A stretch of 64,000 nucleotides of DNA. It comes from Pleurotus ostreatus/Saccharomyces cerevisiae fusant (lineage: Eukaryota; Opisthokonta). Position 1 is the first letter of the stretch; the number at the start of each line of letters is the position of its first letter. The DNA is taken from the NCBI GenBank assembly GCA_024196135.1, contig JAMQCK010000044.1, positions 78,277 to 142,276 of the forward strand, read 5' to 3'. Of this stretch, positions 1 through 12,762 are shown piece after piece. Both the position numbers and the translations under genes were made by a program. The notes under the pieces were generated by a model that had not been told where the DNA came from, did no database searches, and worked only from the letters and a program-made list of their open reading frames with translations.

Positions 1-309
1 GGATGTCCATGGAGGTTGCTTGATCCTTCAAGCCACCTCATCGATATCTTACTTTTACGCGCCTTCCTACCTCACCGGTCGGTGTCTCGCTCTAATTTGG
101 TTTCTGGTCTGGACTGGGCTCTCCTCGTATCCTCCACGAATCTTACCCTACGTCGCACATGACACTTATGTCCTCAAGGACCTGCTCTGGACTCGTTACT
201 TATATCGCTGACCTCGTTCTGCTAATTAATGCTTTGTGTACTATATGTCCGCTTGGTTAATATTACAGTATGCTGTTACATGCAACTTCCTTATCCGTGT
301 CTGCCTTAT

Positions 310-740
310 CTAGAGCTTGTCGACGTCGACGGTTTCTGGTGGAAGGTTGCGCATCTGAAGGTCAGGTCAGCGCTGCCCTCAACGGGCTTGACGAGGTAGG
401 GTCAACTTACAGGTGCATCGCGCGCCACCTCCATCGTTCCAGTCGCGCCAGCCGCGCGTACAGCTGAATCGGTGCCGGCTGAGTGCGGGTTCTTCAGTGT
501 CTCCATAGGTTCTGATGGTGCGTTGGGAGCATCGTCGACGACCGGCGCAGACTGGAACATCTTGTCCGACTGCGGGTGCGAGTCGACGGCCGTCGGATGA
601 CCAAGGCCCTTAGCTGCAAAGCTCGTAAGTGACCAGCGCTCGACGCTTCCCAGCGACGAGGGCTACTACTAACCCTGCATGGTCTTCTTCACAGCCTTGT
701 CAGAGGCGGCGGTGTTGTCGAAGTGGCCAGTGTGCGGCAT
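310..740 (-). CDS. Small hydrophilic protein of unknown function (3 exons)
   Basis: I do not recognise this protein. On the minus strand three exons (740-674, 613-411, 354-310) join in frame through introns of 60 nt (GTTAGT..CAG) and 56 nt (GTAAGT..CAG) and give 104 residues. The start is the ATG at 740 (MPHTGHFDNTAAS). The product is polar, rich in Ala, Pro, Asp, Ser and Thr, without signal peptide, membrane segment or cysteine, and ends DVDKL. A TATAAA box lies 86 bp upstream. Clean donors and acceptors, phase agreement at both joins and the TATA box support a real gene although no exon is longer than 203 nt. The composition suggests an intrinsically disordered, possibly stress-related protein; that is a guess. 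Confidence 0.6.
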
Positions 741-1749
741 GCTGATTTCGAGTTGAGGTACTGGTGGTTCGAGGAAGGGGATTCGACGCTGGATATCTGG
801 GTCGAAAGGGTCGAGCAAAGGCCTCTTTATACGATAGACTTACTGCGAACGTCAGCCTTGAAGTCAGCCTGAGATCATCGGAGCATGACATTGGACCTGA
901 CATCACTCTTTCTGGGAGGTTCGCAGTTGTGGATCCACCGCGTGGTTACCCACGCCCATAAATTTCCAAATGCGGAAACTCTCGATACGGACCCACGCGA
1001 ATAAGCACGTCCATTATACTCTTTGAGAGCCTCTGGAATATGAGAAGTATAGGTGAAGTAGGCAGGGTAGACGAGGTCAGCGGGGTCGCCGCAATATTAT
1101 GGGAGGCGACGGTATAAATCCGTGGGAATTCTTCCACCAAAGGACGACGATGGAAAGACCAACATTTGGAGGTCCCGAAGGTGCAAAGCCCTCTCACACT
1201 TTGCTGACATGATAGGTACAGAGAAAGGCGGCTTTGGAAACATACGCATACCTTCATTCAGTGATTATACCTTGAATAAATAAATGTACCAGTATCTCGC
1301 AGTAGGCGAAGTATGGGTAGGAATTAGGTACGGTTCCGTAGGCTAAGCGCGGCGAGGTGGCCGCGCTGCTAAGCGAAGCAGAGCAAGGATGAAGATAAAC
1401 AGATTGAAGATGATCGGGGCACGGCAAGATGATGGAGCGAAAAGAAACCCAAGGTTGATCGAAAAGACCAAGCAAGAAGACTGAACACGGACACGAATAC
1501 CAGAAGATTAAGTATGAACAAATCGTAAGTATATCCAGAGCAAGAGGGATGAGAAAGCAGATAGACAGCGGGGTGAGTGCAGGGTGATGTCGCGTGAAGG
1601 TTGCGGTCGTGTGAGGGGTCGTAGAGGCGGAGGTGATCGTGCGGAGGATGAGGGTTGCGAGGAAGAGGAAGGCGAAGGTAAGGGTGTGAAAATGAAGTAT
1701 TGTTTGCAACAAAGGAAGGGCCAACCGCCACGCAGCAGCGGCACCCCTG
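741..1749. other. Intergenic, no gene seen
   Basis: This holds the promoter of the small gene and the 3' flank of the PP2C gene, both on the minus strand. Open frames at 946-1257 and 1254-1796 (minus) have no splice-supported continuation and no family resemblance. The stretch 1380-1700 is strongly purine-biased on the plus strand. Confidence 0.5.
826..831 (-). promoter_or_regulatory. TATA box of the small gene at 310-740
   Basis: TATAAA on the minus strand, 86 bp upstream of the proposed ATG at 740. The spacing allows a short 5' leader of about 50-60 nt. Confidence 0.45.
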
Positions 1750-3417
1750 CTAGAATCGGAGCACGACAATCGAGGTGTCATCGATCCATGCACCATCGAT
1801 GTCGAGGGTAAGCACGCGACTGACGCTGCCGCGGTCCTCGCCCCCTATGGCCTGGCGCAGTAACCGTAAAGCCAGGTTCTCTGCCACGCGCGGCGCATCG
1901 GGAGGCAGCGTGCGTCTGCCATCCTCGACGTCCGCGGCCCATCGACGCAGGACGGGCTCAATACCCTGCTCGCCACATAGGTCGGTAAACCCATCCGACG
2001 TGAGTACAAGGAAGCGAGCGCGTGAGTCGAGTTTCCGGTGGACGACGTCGGGCTGCGCAGTGATATACGGCGGCGTACGATTGCGCTGAAGGAAGGCTTC
2101 CCAAGGGCCGCGATTTTGGAAGCCGGGGGCAAGGTTGTAGAGGATGCGACGGCTGAAGACGGGAGGCTGTTTGAAGGGCACGTCACCGAGGCAGCGGGTT
2201 GGGGCGAGGGCACCGAGAATCCGGCGGTCGATGACACAGTCGGGTTCGTCGGGATGTTCGCGACGTATACGCTCAAGCTCGGCATCGTTGTAGCCGTTGT
2301 GCTCGGCTGTAAGACGCTCGACAACCCATTGATTGTTCTCTGATTTGTACAGAATTGCTGCAACGGTTATGAGCTTCATGGACCTGATTTATGAAGTGGA
2401 TACTTACTTGCTGTGCAGTCCCCGAGATTCGCCACCCAGAGGTTCTCGTGGTTGGGGTCAACGAGCGACACCAACGCCGTGCTTCCGTACATGCACAGGA
2501 GTGTTTTCCGATAACGCTCGCCGCCTTCGTGCTGATCGTTGATTATAGCCCGAATGGTGGCGTCGTCATAGTGTTCGAGACCTTCAATACCACCAAAAAT
2601 ATCAAGCACATCATGAGCGATGGCATCGTCGAACGCGACTATTGAGCGGGAGAAAAGGTCACAAATGAAGGCAGGATCATTGAGGCGTGCGGAATTTGTG
2701 GCATGCGCCTCCTCCAGGAATTCCTGTACGATGATCGGAAGATGGTGTGCGACGTGATCGACAGTGGCGTCCCCGAGATGACCTTTACGGAGGTTAGCAC
2801 TCTGATCGCCGCACGCGCCACCACGCAACGCACCATCGAAGACACCGGTAAGAGTCCAAGTGCGACCGTTGACACGCAGCTGCTTGACAGCGTAGCGATC
2901 CTGGGTTCGTGCGGAGGGAGCGGGCTGGAAGTTGACACTGTCAGCGCGCAGGCCTCCAGCAGACTCCAGGGTCGCGGACTGAGGTTTCGCGAGTTGGCGG
3001 AGCTCGTTCCAGATGTCCTTCTCCTCAAGGAGCTGGTAGGGGAGTGGCCAGGGCGCGTCGTCCGGACCGATGCGGTTTCCGGGGACGTCCTCGGCGTACG
3101 CGAGCATGGGGCCTGCGAGCATGTTCCAGAGGCGGGCGACGGGTCGGAGGAGGAAGCGCAGTGGCGCGAACTGGGGAGGGGAATGAGCGAGGGAAGTGGG
3201 GGAGGCGCGCGCGCGTACTCACCAACCAGGAGCGCCAGGTGCGAATGAAGAACTGTCGGAAGGAAAAGGCGCGGGGGCTAGGGCTGCTGACGAGCGTCGG
3301 GGACAAGAGGGGCGCGCATGGTTCGCTTATAGAGATAGGTGCGCGCTCAGCTGACCAAGACGTATTATGGGTGTGACTGTCGCTTGCGTCCGCACTAGGG
3401 CGATCAACCGAGGCCAT
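1750..3417 (-). CDS. PP2C-family Ser/Thr phosphatase, pyruvate dehydrogenase phosphatase (Ptc5/PDP) type
   Basis: This is a metal-dependent PPM phosphatase that removes phosphate from Ser/Thr, in this subfamily classically from mitochondrial pyruvate dehydrogenase E1. Four exons (3417-3223, 3170-2834, 2782-2408, 2357-1750) give 504 residues. Visible motifs are VFDGHLGDATVDHVA (metal-binding Asp and Gly), WVANLGDC, a long RCLGDVPFK-type insert typical of the PDP group, LTSDGFTD and the terminal DDTSIVVL. The VFDG|H join hides a 51-nt in-frame intron (2833-2783) without stop codons. The N-terminus is Arg- and aromatic-rich (RTWRSWL|FAPLRFLLRP), consistent with mitochondrial targeting. The start is uncertain: ATG 3417 is in frame, but a TATAAG at 3326-3331 lies inside that first exon, so translation might begin at 3122. 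Confidence 0.88.
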
Positions 3418-4729
3418 CCAGCGCGCCGTGCTCTGCTGGCGAGCAATGGCGAGGGGGAAAGGGGGGGAAGAAACAAAGGCTATGAGCTGGCGGAAACGAG
3501 CAAAGACGGCATGAAGTACCAAGTCAACCAATAAAAATCCCGACTGGCGCTTTCTTGCCCACTTGATCCGCCGTCTCCGGCCACGTTCGCCTCGAGGCGC
3601 GCCGCGCGGCGCGTTCATGATCCGCGTCTTGGAACCTGACTCCCGTCACATTTCGCCCGCCGAATGTGTCAGCGTGTTTGTTGACTCCCAGCCGCATCAC
3701 TGCTGCTTTCGAGCTTTTGTTGACGACCGACTGTGTGAGAAGCAGCCGCTGGAGTCTATGATGGTTAAAATGTGAGTCAACATGACTGTCAGGAACAAGA
3801 GGCTTTTAATAATTTCTTTGCACGCTCCCGCCCAAGATGATGTGGCGTTGCACAGCTTTGTTCATGTTTAATCATCAAATTTGGGTTCAAAAGCGCATGT
3901 CTGGCCACGCGTTTCTCTGCTTTGCAATCCGCGGCATGTTCTACCTCAAGGTTATCGATGAATAGCTGTGAAGGTGACGCGGCGTCGCTGTGTCTGCAGT
4001 GGCGGGCACCCAGAAGGTTCAAGGGCGCGCACGATACCTCGGCGATGCCGGATATACGAACACATTGCATTGAGGCGCCCTGCGTAAAAGTAATATGGCC
4101 CATGTAAAGTCTTCTTTGAGGTCAGAATCACGGCACGGAGCTGTACTCGACCTTGACCGCGATAGAACTGACAGAATGCCAGTGCGTGTACTGTACGTTC
4201 TAACAACCCCGAGGCATTCGTGGAAGATAGCTGACTCGGCCAGCCCAAATGAAGCCCAGACGTGGTAACTCCATAGTACCGGCCATACGACCGAATATAT
4301 GGGTGATCGTTAGCAAGAGCAATCAACCCAGAGTTATAGCTATCCTGGATTTCACGACCATGTACAGGCGACGCGTGAACCCATATGTTTGTCATTTACC
4401 GTACTTTCGTGCCTTACTCAATATTGACAGTATATTCAGCAGTGATACTCACAGCAGATGTGCGCTGTCATCGCCTCCCGGGTAGCCTGAAGATGCGTTG
4501 GCACTGCGAGTGGGTCAACTGACTGGCTCAGCACCCCATCTCTGAACTATCGCATCAAGTACGAAGCGTGCGTGCGACCCATAGTCGACATCTTCGTGGG
4601 ATCGTCTGCAGAGATACTGATAGAGGGGACTCCCAGGCTACAGCCTCATCACCAGCGGCACTCTATAAGCTTTGAGCGCGCGTCTCGTACTTCCTTCTCG
4701 CTGCTCGTCGCCTTCCTCTCCCCGCCAGT
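3418..4729. other. Divergent intergenic region between PP2C and the HeLo-F-BAR-SH3 gene
   Basis: About 1.3 kb with a GC-rich block near 3590-3620 and a TATA box close to the downstream gene. The minus-strand frame 3952-4395 (147 codons) shows no recognisable domain and no splice-supported extension, so I do not call it. Confidence 0.45.
4664..4669 (+). promoter_or_regulatory. TATA box of the HeLo-F-BAR-SH3 gene
   Basis: TATAAG in CTCTATAAGC, 66 bp upstream of the ATG at 4730. This is the usual distance for a short fungal 5' leader and supports that start. Confidence 0.5.
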
Positions 4730-7433
4730 ATGGAAGTCGCTGGGCTTGTCATCGGCGCTACATCGATCCTCGCTCTCTGGGAGACGTGTGTGCAAGGTAA
4801 GCGTCGCAAACTCCTCGGGAGATCTCGACGCTGATCACCTCATCAGTCTTCGACATCGTCGTGTCGGGGCAGAACTACGGCATGGACAGCGAGATTGCGC
4901 GCGTCAAGCTCGAGGTTGAGCGCGTCCGCCTCCTAATGTGGGGTCAGGCCGTTGGCCTGTCCAGTGTGCGGCTGCCGGAGGAAGGCGTCCCGTCTCCAGG
5001 TCCATGTCACCCACGATTGGGCAGGCCGGAAGTGACCGACGCGGTTATGCGAATCTTGGGTTGCATCCACCATCTCTTCAAGGACACGGACGCGCTGCAG
5101 CGGCGTTATGGGCTGCAGAGGACCTCGGAGCGTTCCTCGGTCTCGGCTGTGCTCGACATCTCGCGCGAGAACAACGCTTCGTCGGCGACTATCTTGGAGT
5201 CGGTCTTCAAGAAGGCTTACGCAAGCCTGCAGAAGTCGTCTAGGCGTAACAACAGGATCACGACGTTGAGGAGGGTTCGTCTGAATATTCTGCTCCGTGG
5301 CGTGCTTGGCGCTTACATCTGGCTCAGCGCGCGCATTGGGCTATTCTTGATAAGACGAAGTTCAGCCTGCTCGTACAAGAGATCCGTGCGTTCAACGACA
5401 GTCTGAGCGCGCTCTTCCCGGACGTGTCAACCGAGACACAGGACAGCTTGCGTCAGGACATAGAAGCCAGCGATGAGATCGCGTCCTTGCGCCTGCTGCA
5501 ACAAGCCTCCGCCAACGATTATGCGGAGCTCTCGGACACGGCCAGCGAGCGCGTGAGCTTGCTGGAGGAGCGCGCATCTCTCGCTGGGTCAGAGGCTCCC
5601 GCAGTTCGAGTCGTCTTCGATCCCGAGACGTTCACAATCAGGACTATAAGGCCTGTACCAACCGAGCGCATGGCGCCCATTGTGGAGGCATCGCCGACGG
5701 AGCAAAGCGACGAAGAGGTGTACGATGCGGAAGATAATACCAGATGGCACGTGCTGTTCCGTGACAACAGGGATCGTGGCGTTCAAGCGCTAGAGAGGCA
5801 TACCCTGGAGGCTCACAAGGTGGTGGATTGGTTTATCAGCTTCCTCCTTGTCAAGTGCGTTGCTCTTCTGGGGCGGCTTTCTGTCCACCGACCATGCACA
5901 CATTTGCAGGATCAACACATTGTCTCTCGTCGAATACAAGATGCAGTTGCTCGCCAAGCAGTTCGTAGAGCCGGATATCGGGTGAGTTCCTCGGGCGCTG
6001 CCTGTTTCAGCAATGTGGCTCATCACGCATCCAGTGGACATTCTCGCCCGCTTTGCAGTATCCTGCTAAATGGCATCAACAAGGAAGCGGAGGCACAAGC
6101 TCCCCTTCTCGAGTCCTTCAGCGCGTGCCTCGCGGCCGCCAACGAACTGAAGGAGCGCTACGTTAACTTCCAAAGCAAGTTCGATCACTTGCAAGCCGAG
6201 ACGCGCGCGAAGCAGAAGGCGGACTTCAGGCTGGCCAAAGCAAGGGAAGCATACGAGTCTGCTAGGTATCGCATCGCGACCCTCACTCGGAAGATGAAGC
6301 ATCGTGATGCTAGAGGGCGACACCGGACGATTCAGAGCGAGCTGTCGCAAGCCCACCAGCAGCTAGCTACCGCGGAGACGACTCTTGATGAGAGAACCGC
6401 GATGTACGATGCTGCCGCGCACCGTTGGGAGAGGATCTGGCGCGAGACCTGTGACAAGGGGCAGGCATTGGAGCAGGATCGCTTGCACTTCGCAAGAGAT
6501 TTGGGCTCGAGGTGCGATCATCAAGCTGCAGAGGTAAGCACCACCAGATCTCGGCACGCGGGTCGCTGACGGGTCCTGCAGAGCTACCATTTCTTATCCG
6601 TATTCATCATTTCTGTAAATCCCAATGAAGACGCCATCGCGTTGGGCAAGGGCTTCCGAGCCCGGGTAGACGTGAACGACGAGGACGGTGATGGGCCCCC
6701 TCCAGCACCATTTGCATCGTATGATGGCCCAAAGTACGACTATGAATATCAGGGCACGGCCTCCTACAGCGATCCCAACGTCCTTGCCTGGGCGAAGTAC
6801 TACGACATGGACGGGACCGATCCTGCAGGCGCCATATACTTTCATCACGTCCCTGGGGTCAGCGATGAGCCCGAGGAAGCGCCTCTCGAAGCGTCTTCCC
6901 CGCCCGACAGTCAGCCGCTCGAACCTCGATCCCCGGTGACGAGCGCGCCGCACTCTCCACCCGCGTATCATGCACAAACCGACGAGAGGTCGTCCTTCGC
7001 TAGCAACAATACATCTCTTGGTGACGAACCGGAGCCACCACTACCCGCGGGGCTCTATCACGCGCTGTTCGACTTCCAGGCGGAGAACTCCCTCGAGCAG
7101 TCTCTCGCCGTGGGCGATGTCGTCAATGTCGTCGAGGGCTCTGGCGGCTACGGTTGGGCTGTCATTGCACGCGCGGACGTGTCAGACCCGGGATGCGAGT
7201 ATGCGCTCGTGCCGAGGGCGTTTCTGGAGCCTGTTCAGGGTACATCGGAAAGCGCGTCCCCTCGTATTTCTCGTGCGATTGCGGAGGATGGAATTGGCGA
7301 GGATCCATCAGCACCCAACAAGCTAGAGCGCGAGCGCTTGGATCCCTTGCCTACGATGCGCTCCAGAGAAGCTTCGGGAGGATGGGACGCCCCGCCGTCA
7401 TACGATCTAGCAACCGATGTTCATGCAGAGTAG
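4730..7433 (+). CDS. HeLo domain - F-BAR domain - SH3 domain fusion protein
   Basis: Six exons (4730-4796, 4847-5274, 5328-5854, 5910-5981, 6035-6533, 6582-7433) join in frame to 814 residues. Residues 1 to about 195 are a HeLo (prion-inhibition and propagation) domain: the start MEVAGLVIGATSILALWETC, a GQNYGMDSEIARVKLEVERV helix with WGQAVGL, and the closing RAHWAILDKTKFSLLV helix. After an acidic linker, residues ~300-570 read as an F-BAR membrane-curvature domain: GVQALERHTLEAHKVVDWF, SLVEYKMQLLAKQF, LLNGINKEAEAQ, and long charged helices ending RWERIWRETCDKGQALEQDR. Residues 688-752 are an SH3 domain (LYHALFDFQAENSLEQSL, GYGWAVI, ALVPRAFLEPV). HeLo domains damage membranes when activated; F-BAR and SH3 proteins work on membrane shape and actin. 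The combined function is inferred. A second in-frame acceptor at 6058 would remove 8 residues. Confidence 0.85.
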
Positions 7434-8054
7434 ACAATGGGGTTATTGTCCTATACTCAATTCAGAAATGTACCATATTGATGTCAGTAGTATTGCATAC
7501 AGTCGCACACTTCCATATCCCTACCATCTATGCAGGGCACGGCGCCACCGCAACTTGCAGAATACTGAGCCTCCTTACTGCCAAGTATCCATTGTTGCCC
7601 GACGGACTTACTCCCAGAATAAGGAAGCACCTTTGACTTCATGATATAGCGCTCTTTCATCCGACTGACATAACGCGCGAGACGTCGGGGTACCATTGGC
7701 CCAGCCCCGACAGGTGTCTATTCACAGGTAGGGCATACAGTATTTAAGGGAGGAGACAGTAGGGAGTATACGGTATACCTATCCACATCGAACGCGTCAA
7801 GCTATCGAAGCTCGTACATGAGACCCAGACCGCGGACGTCCACTAACAGCGCCGACTACGGGCATACACCCCGCAGCCATCACCCGCAGGACAAACGACC
7901 CACTAGCGGTCACCGACCACAGGACACCGCTGGCAGTCATTGCGTCGACCAGCGAGACATGCAGACGGGGAAGCGAGTGATACCAGAAAGAGAAAAGCAG
8001 GCGAGCGACGAGAGCTCGACGCTCAACAGCAGCAGATGCATACGGGATCGGGGT
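7434..8054. other. Intergenic between convergent genes
   Basis: 3' flanks of the HeLo fusion gene (plus) and of the first Rab11 gene (minus). An open frame from 7818 runs antisense into the Rab 3' exon and is treated as chance. A TATTTAAGG at 7740 has no gene to serve that I can see. Confidence 0.4.
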
Positions 8055-9067
<1,013 letters not shown>

Positions 9068-9732
9068 GGCGGTACGAGGAGAGAACGTGAAGCGAGGTGG
9101 AGGACGTGGGCGGAGACAGCGGAGGTGTTTGGACGCCACACGAGCCCAAATTCGGCGCGAAGGGAAGACGTGGACGCCACGTGGAGTTGACCAAAGCCGG
9201 CGCTTCTTGAATTCATCGTCGCTCTCGGGTTCGTCGTTCTTTCCGATAGCTCCAGTTCCCAAGAATATTACACCGGTGCCAGCTCATTCGAAGGCAGATA
9301 GGGTGAACTTGCTCCTTTGCTAGCTTCAACGGCAATTTTAGTCTCCTTCTGGAACGAATCTTGTTATAGGCGAAGCGACGACGTCCTCGCAGGATCTATG
9401 AAGGCGATCAGCTTTTATACTACCCAAGTGCAGGCTATGTGTCCTCAGCCCGTCAGTATCCAGTACCTATCGATGTTAGAGGCGCCAGTGAAATCGCAGT
9501 GACACTGATAGTCGGTCTTTCACTGACTCTTGCTCCCCGCCTTCATGCCGACGATAAGCAGCTTATCATCTTCAGCCAATGCCACGCCCCTCAGAGCCCC
9601 CGAATATACACCCTGATGGTAGGGACCTTACGCAGGCGGCTGAGGACGTCCGACAACATGCGGACTCGGCTTCGGCGCCAGTCCGACAATTTTCACCATG
9701 AGGGAGCCTGCTCTTTGCTGTAGACGACGACC
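9068..9732. other. Divergent promoter region between Rab11 copy 1 and the MFS gene
   Basis: 665 bp shared upstream region. Open frames at 9317-9502 and 9439-9723 have no start context or splice support. I see no clear TATA box at the expected place for either gene. Confidence 0.4.
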
Positions 9733-12150
9733 ATGGCGAAGGACGGGTTGAAGCTGTCGCGCGAGCCGTCGATCGAGGATCAGGCGACGCGCCTCTCTTT
9801 CAAGAAGCTGCTCATCATATTCCTTGGCCTCGGATCCGCGTGAGCCCAACGACCTTGCCTGATCGGGATTCGCGCTCACCGCACGGTGGTCGTGTGCAGT
9901 ATCTTTCTGTCCTTTCTAGACACGACATCTGTTACGACTGCACTTCCGAAGGTGAGCATGGACGCATACGCGTAGGACCTTGCGACTTGACCCCTCCAAT
10001 GACAGATAGCAACCGATATTCATGCCGGGCAGTCCATTACTTGGGTCGGAACCTCTTACCTGGTTGCGACAACGTCCTTCCAAATCATATACGGCCGACT
10101 ATCGTACGTGGTGGCCTTCTGAGTGTCGTTCGACCCGTTCACCCTCGTCTCAAGAGATATTTTTGGACGTAAAGCGCTCCTGATGTCCGCGCTTTTCATC
10201 TTCGCCGTGGGTGACTTGCTTTGCGGGTTTGCGAAGACCCCGGTGCAGCTATACGTCTTTCGCGCGATTGCTGGCATCGGCGGTGGAGGGTGATTACAAT
10301 ACCGTCCTTTGACGCCCAGCCTGGATGCTCACTTTCCCCCTTCCGCCAGGATCGGAACCCTTTCCATGATCGTCATGTCCGACGTGACGAGTCTGCGAGA
10401 GCGAGGAAAATGGCAAGGCTATATTGCGGGCTCTATTGCTCTCGGATCCGCCGTCGTATGCGTCTCTTACGCCTGAAAGCAGTCCTCGAGCTCACTCACG
10501 TCGTCAGGGTCCCTTCGTCGGCGCTGCGTTGGCGCAACAAGCGTCCTGGCGCTACGTATTCTGGCTGCCTGTCCCGTGCACCGTAATTTCGGCCATCATC
10601 ATATATCTCTATATTCCGTGCGTATTCCTTCATCTGCATGTTCTGCCCTCAGACATTGACACGCATACAGATTGAAAGCGGTCTCGGGAAATTATCGTGA
10701 AAAGCTTTGGAAGATCGATTATTTGGGGAGCTTTCTGTCCCTCGCGGGTAACATATTCCTGCTCGTCCCGATATCTGCGGGAGGGTCTACATTCCCGTGG
10801 AATTCTGGTGTGAGTGTCCTTTTTCGAACGTTGCTTGCCGCCAATGCTGACCGAAGTAGGTCGTGATCGGCCTACTTTGCGCCGGCGGCGTCGTCTGGGG
10901 TCTCTTCGCCCTTGTGGAGTGGAAGTTCTGCAAGCTTCCTGTTATGCCTTGTACGCGATCACATTCGGTCCATCAAATGCTTGCCCCGCTCAATCTCTTT
11001 TCTTTCTGCAGTACGCCTCTTCACGTACCGCACGACATGCCTCGTCTTCTGCATGAACCTATTCTACGGCATGGTATACTGTAAGTCCTCCGCCCATCCG
11101 TCCCAACCGCCCCACTCACCCACCCTCAGACGGCAACATCTACTTCCTCCCCATCTACTACCAGAAATTCCGCGGCTTCAGCGAGCTCAAGTCCGCCGCG
11201 CTCCTCCTCCCTCTCCTCCTCATCCAATCCGTCTCCGGCGTGCTCAACGGGCAGGTGACGATGTACACGGGCGGCGTGAAGCCGCAGATTCTCGTCGGCT
11301 TCTCGCTCTGGTTGATTGGGAGCGGGCTGCAGTCGACGTTTAGGCGGACGACGAGTATTGGGAAGATTGTTGGGATTTTGTTGGTCCAGGGGATTGGGAC
11401 TGGGGGGATTTTGCAGACGAGTACGTGGTTGCCACGCCCGTGACGAGAGTAAATGCTGATGTGCATCTAGCCCTCGTCGCCGCGCAGGCAGCTGCACCGG
11501 GCAAGGATCGCGCCGTCGTGACCGGCACACGCAACTTCTTCCGTACCATGGGTGGCGCGTATGTACTCTCTCCTTCCCTTCCCGCCGACTCCCTCTGACT
11601 GAGTCCATGCAGCTTCGGCGTCGCCATCAGCAACGCTATCCTCAACAACATCATATCGGACGAGCTCCCCGCTGCCCTACCGTCCGATATCCGGGACTCC
11701 TTGCTCGCCGGCGGGTCTATCGACCTCCCAGCAAGCCTGCCCTCGGACGTCGCAGAGGGCGTCTACGCCGCCTTTGAGCACGGGTTGCATATGGTATACG
11801 TGTATTATATCCCGCTCATAGCTGTTTGCTTGGTTATGTCGTTGTTCTTGAAGGTCAGTGATGCGTTCCTTATGTTCGTATGTGCTCGTGCTCATTGAGT
11901 ACCGCAGGACTTCGGCCTTCCGGATGTCATGGCAGAGAAAGTGGCAGCTGGGGCCATAACGCCTGCAATTACGGAGCCTCCAACCGCCGTCCCCAGCACC
12001 ACCGACTTGACGATAGAGCCGAAGACTCCTGCAGGACTGGAGAGCGGGCTGACGACCGCAGCACCGTCAATCAAGGAGAAGTTTGAGAGCATAGAGGAGG
12101 AAGTTCCTATCGAATCTACGAGTCGTCGACTGCCAGACGATCGAGTATAG
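9733..12150 (+). CDS. DHA2-type (14-TMS) MFS drug/metabolite exporter
   Basis: This is a plasma- or vacuolar-membrane proton antiporter of the major facilitator superfamily. Thirteen short exons join through twelve introns of mostly ~50 nt, checked join by join. The N-terminus [17 protein letters not shown] is cytosolic; helix 1 reads [20 protein letters not shown], matching the D-in-TM1 DHA2 pattern. Then follow [20 protein letters not shown] (motif A, loop 2-3), [23 protein letters not shown] and [18 protein letters not shown] (motif C region). Later helices include [14 protein letters not shown] and [10 protein letters not shown], and the tail after [14 protein letters not shown] is long, Pro/Thr-rich and hydrophilic. 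It is unlike siderophore carriers in lacking their signatures; the substrate is not predictable. It lies between two Rab11 genes, and I see no biosynthetic cluster beside it. Confidence 0.88.
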
Positions 12151-12762
12151 GTCAGTGGCAGTGGATGGCAGGATGCGGATCGGTCTCGCGAGATGTAGCC
12201 ATAGATGTTTTCATAGATTTCTTCATAGACTTCCTGTTTTTCTATGCTATACATGACCGTTTGACAACGTGTAGACTGACCCGAAATAGTGGCCGAGCGC
12301 TAGGGAAATCGGGTGACGACGGATGAATCGGACGCGGAGAAGCGAGTGTCATCCTCTGTATTGGCACCACGGCACAAAGAGCAGGCAACAGTGCAACAAC
12401 CTGAAGAGTCTCGAGCATACACGTCCTGCTCGGGCTCGGGCGATAGGTCTTCAGAAGACTTGAAGCTTCTGCGGCCTCGACCGACACAAGTGAAAAGAAA
12501 GAGGTATATGGTAGTCACTGTGGCGACAAGAGCGTTAGGGCATTACACGGTACAGAAGCACGTATCTAGAATACAGATATCCAGAGCAAGGAACACGAGC
12601 GAGGAGCAGCGTATGTCCGATCCCGGCACAGGTGTATACGGGGTTACCAAGCTCGCTTGGAGGGTGACGGTCACCGTGCAGCAAGGCCCACCGGGCACGT
12701 AAGGTTCGTGAGGCATATGCAACTTTCTCGTCTCGCGCATCGACATGACAGGGTGACTCTGA
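12151..12762. other. Intergenic between convergent genes
   Basis: 3' flanks of the MFS gene and of Rab11 copy 2. A frame at 12313-12702 (plus) is open but shows no domain and starts only 160 bp after the MFS stop; I leave it out. Confidence 0.4.

Noticed and set aside
3952..4395. 147-codon open frame on the minus strand upstream of the HeLo gene
   Set aside because: No family resemblance, no splice continuation, no promoter element; likely chance.
9733..12150. Biosynthetic cluster around the DHA2 exporter
   Set aside because: Neighbours are Rab11 genes, a mutarotase and a membrane protein; no synthase or tailoring enzyme is within reach.
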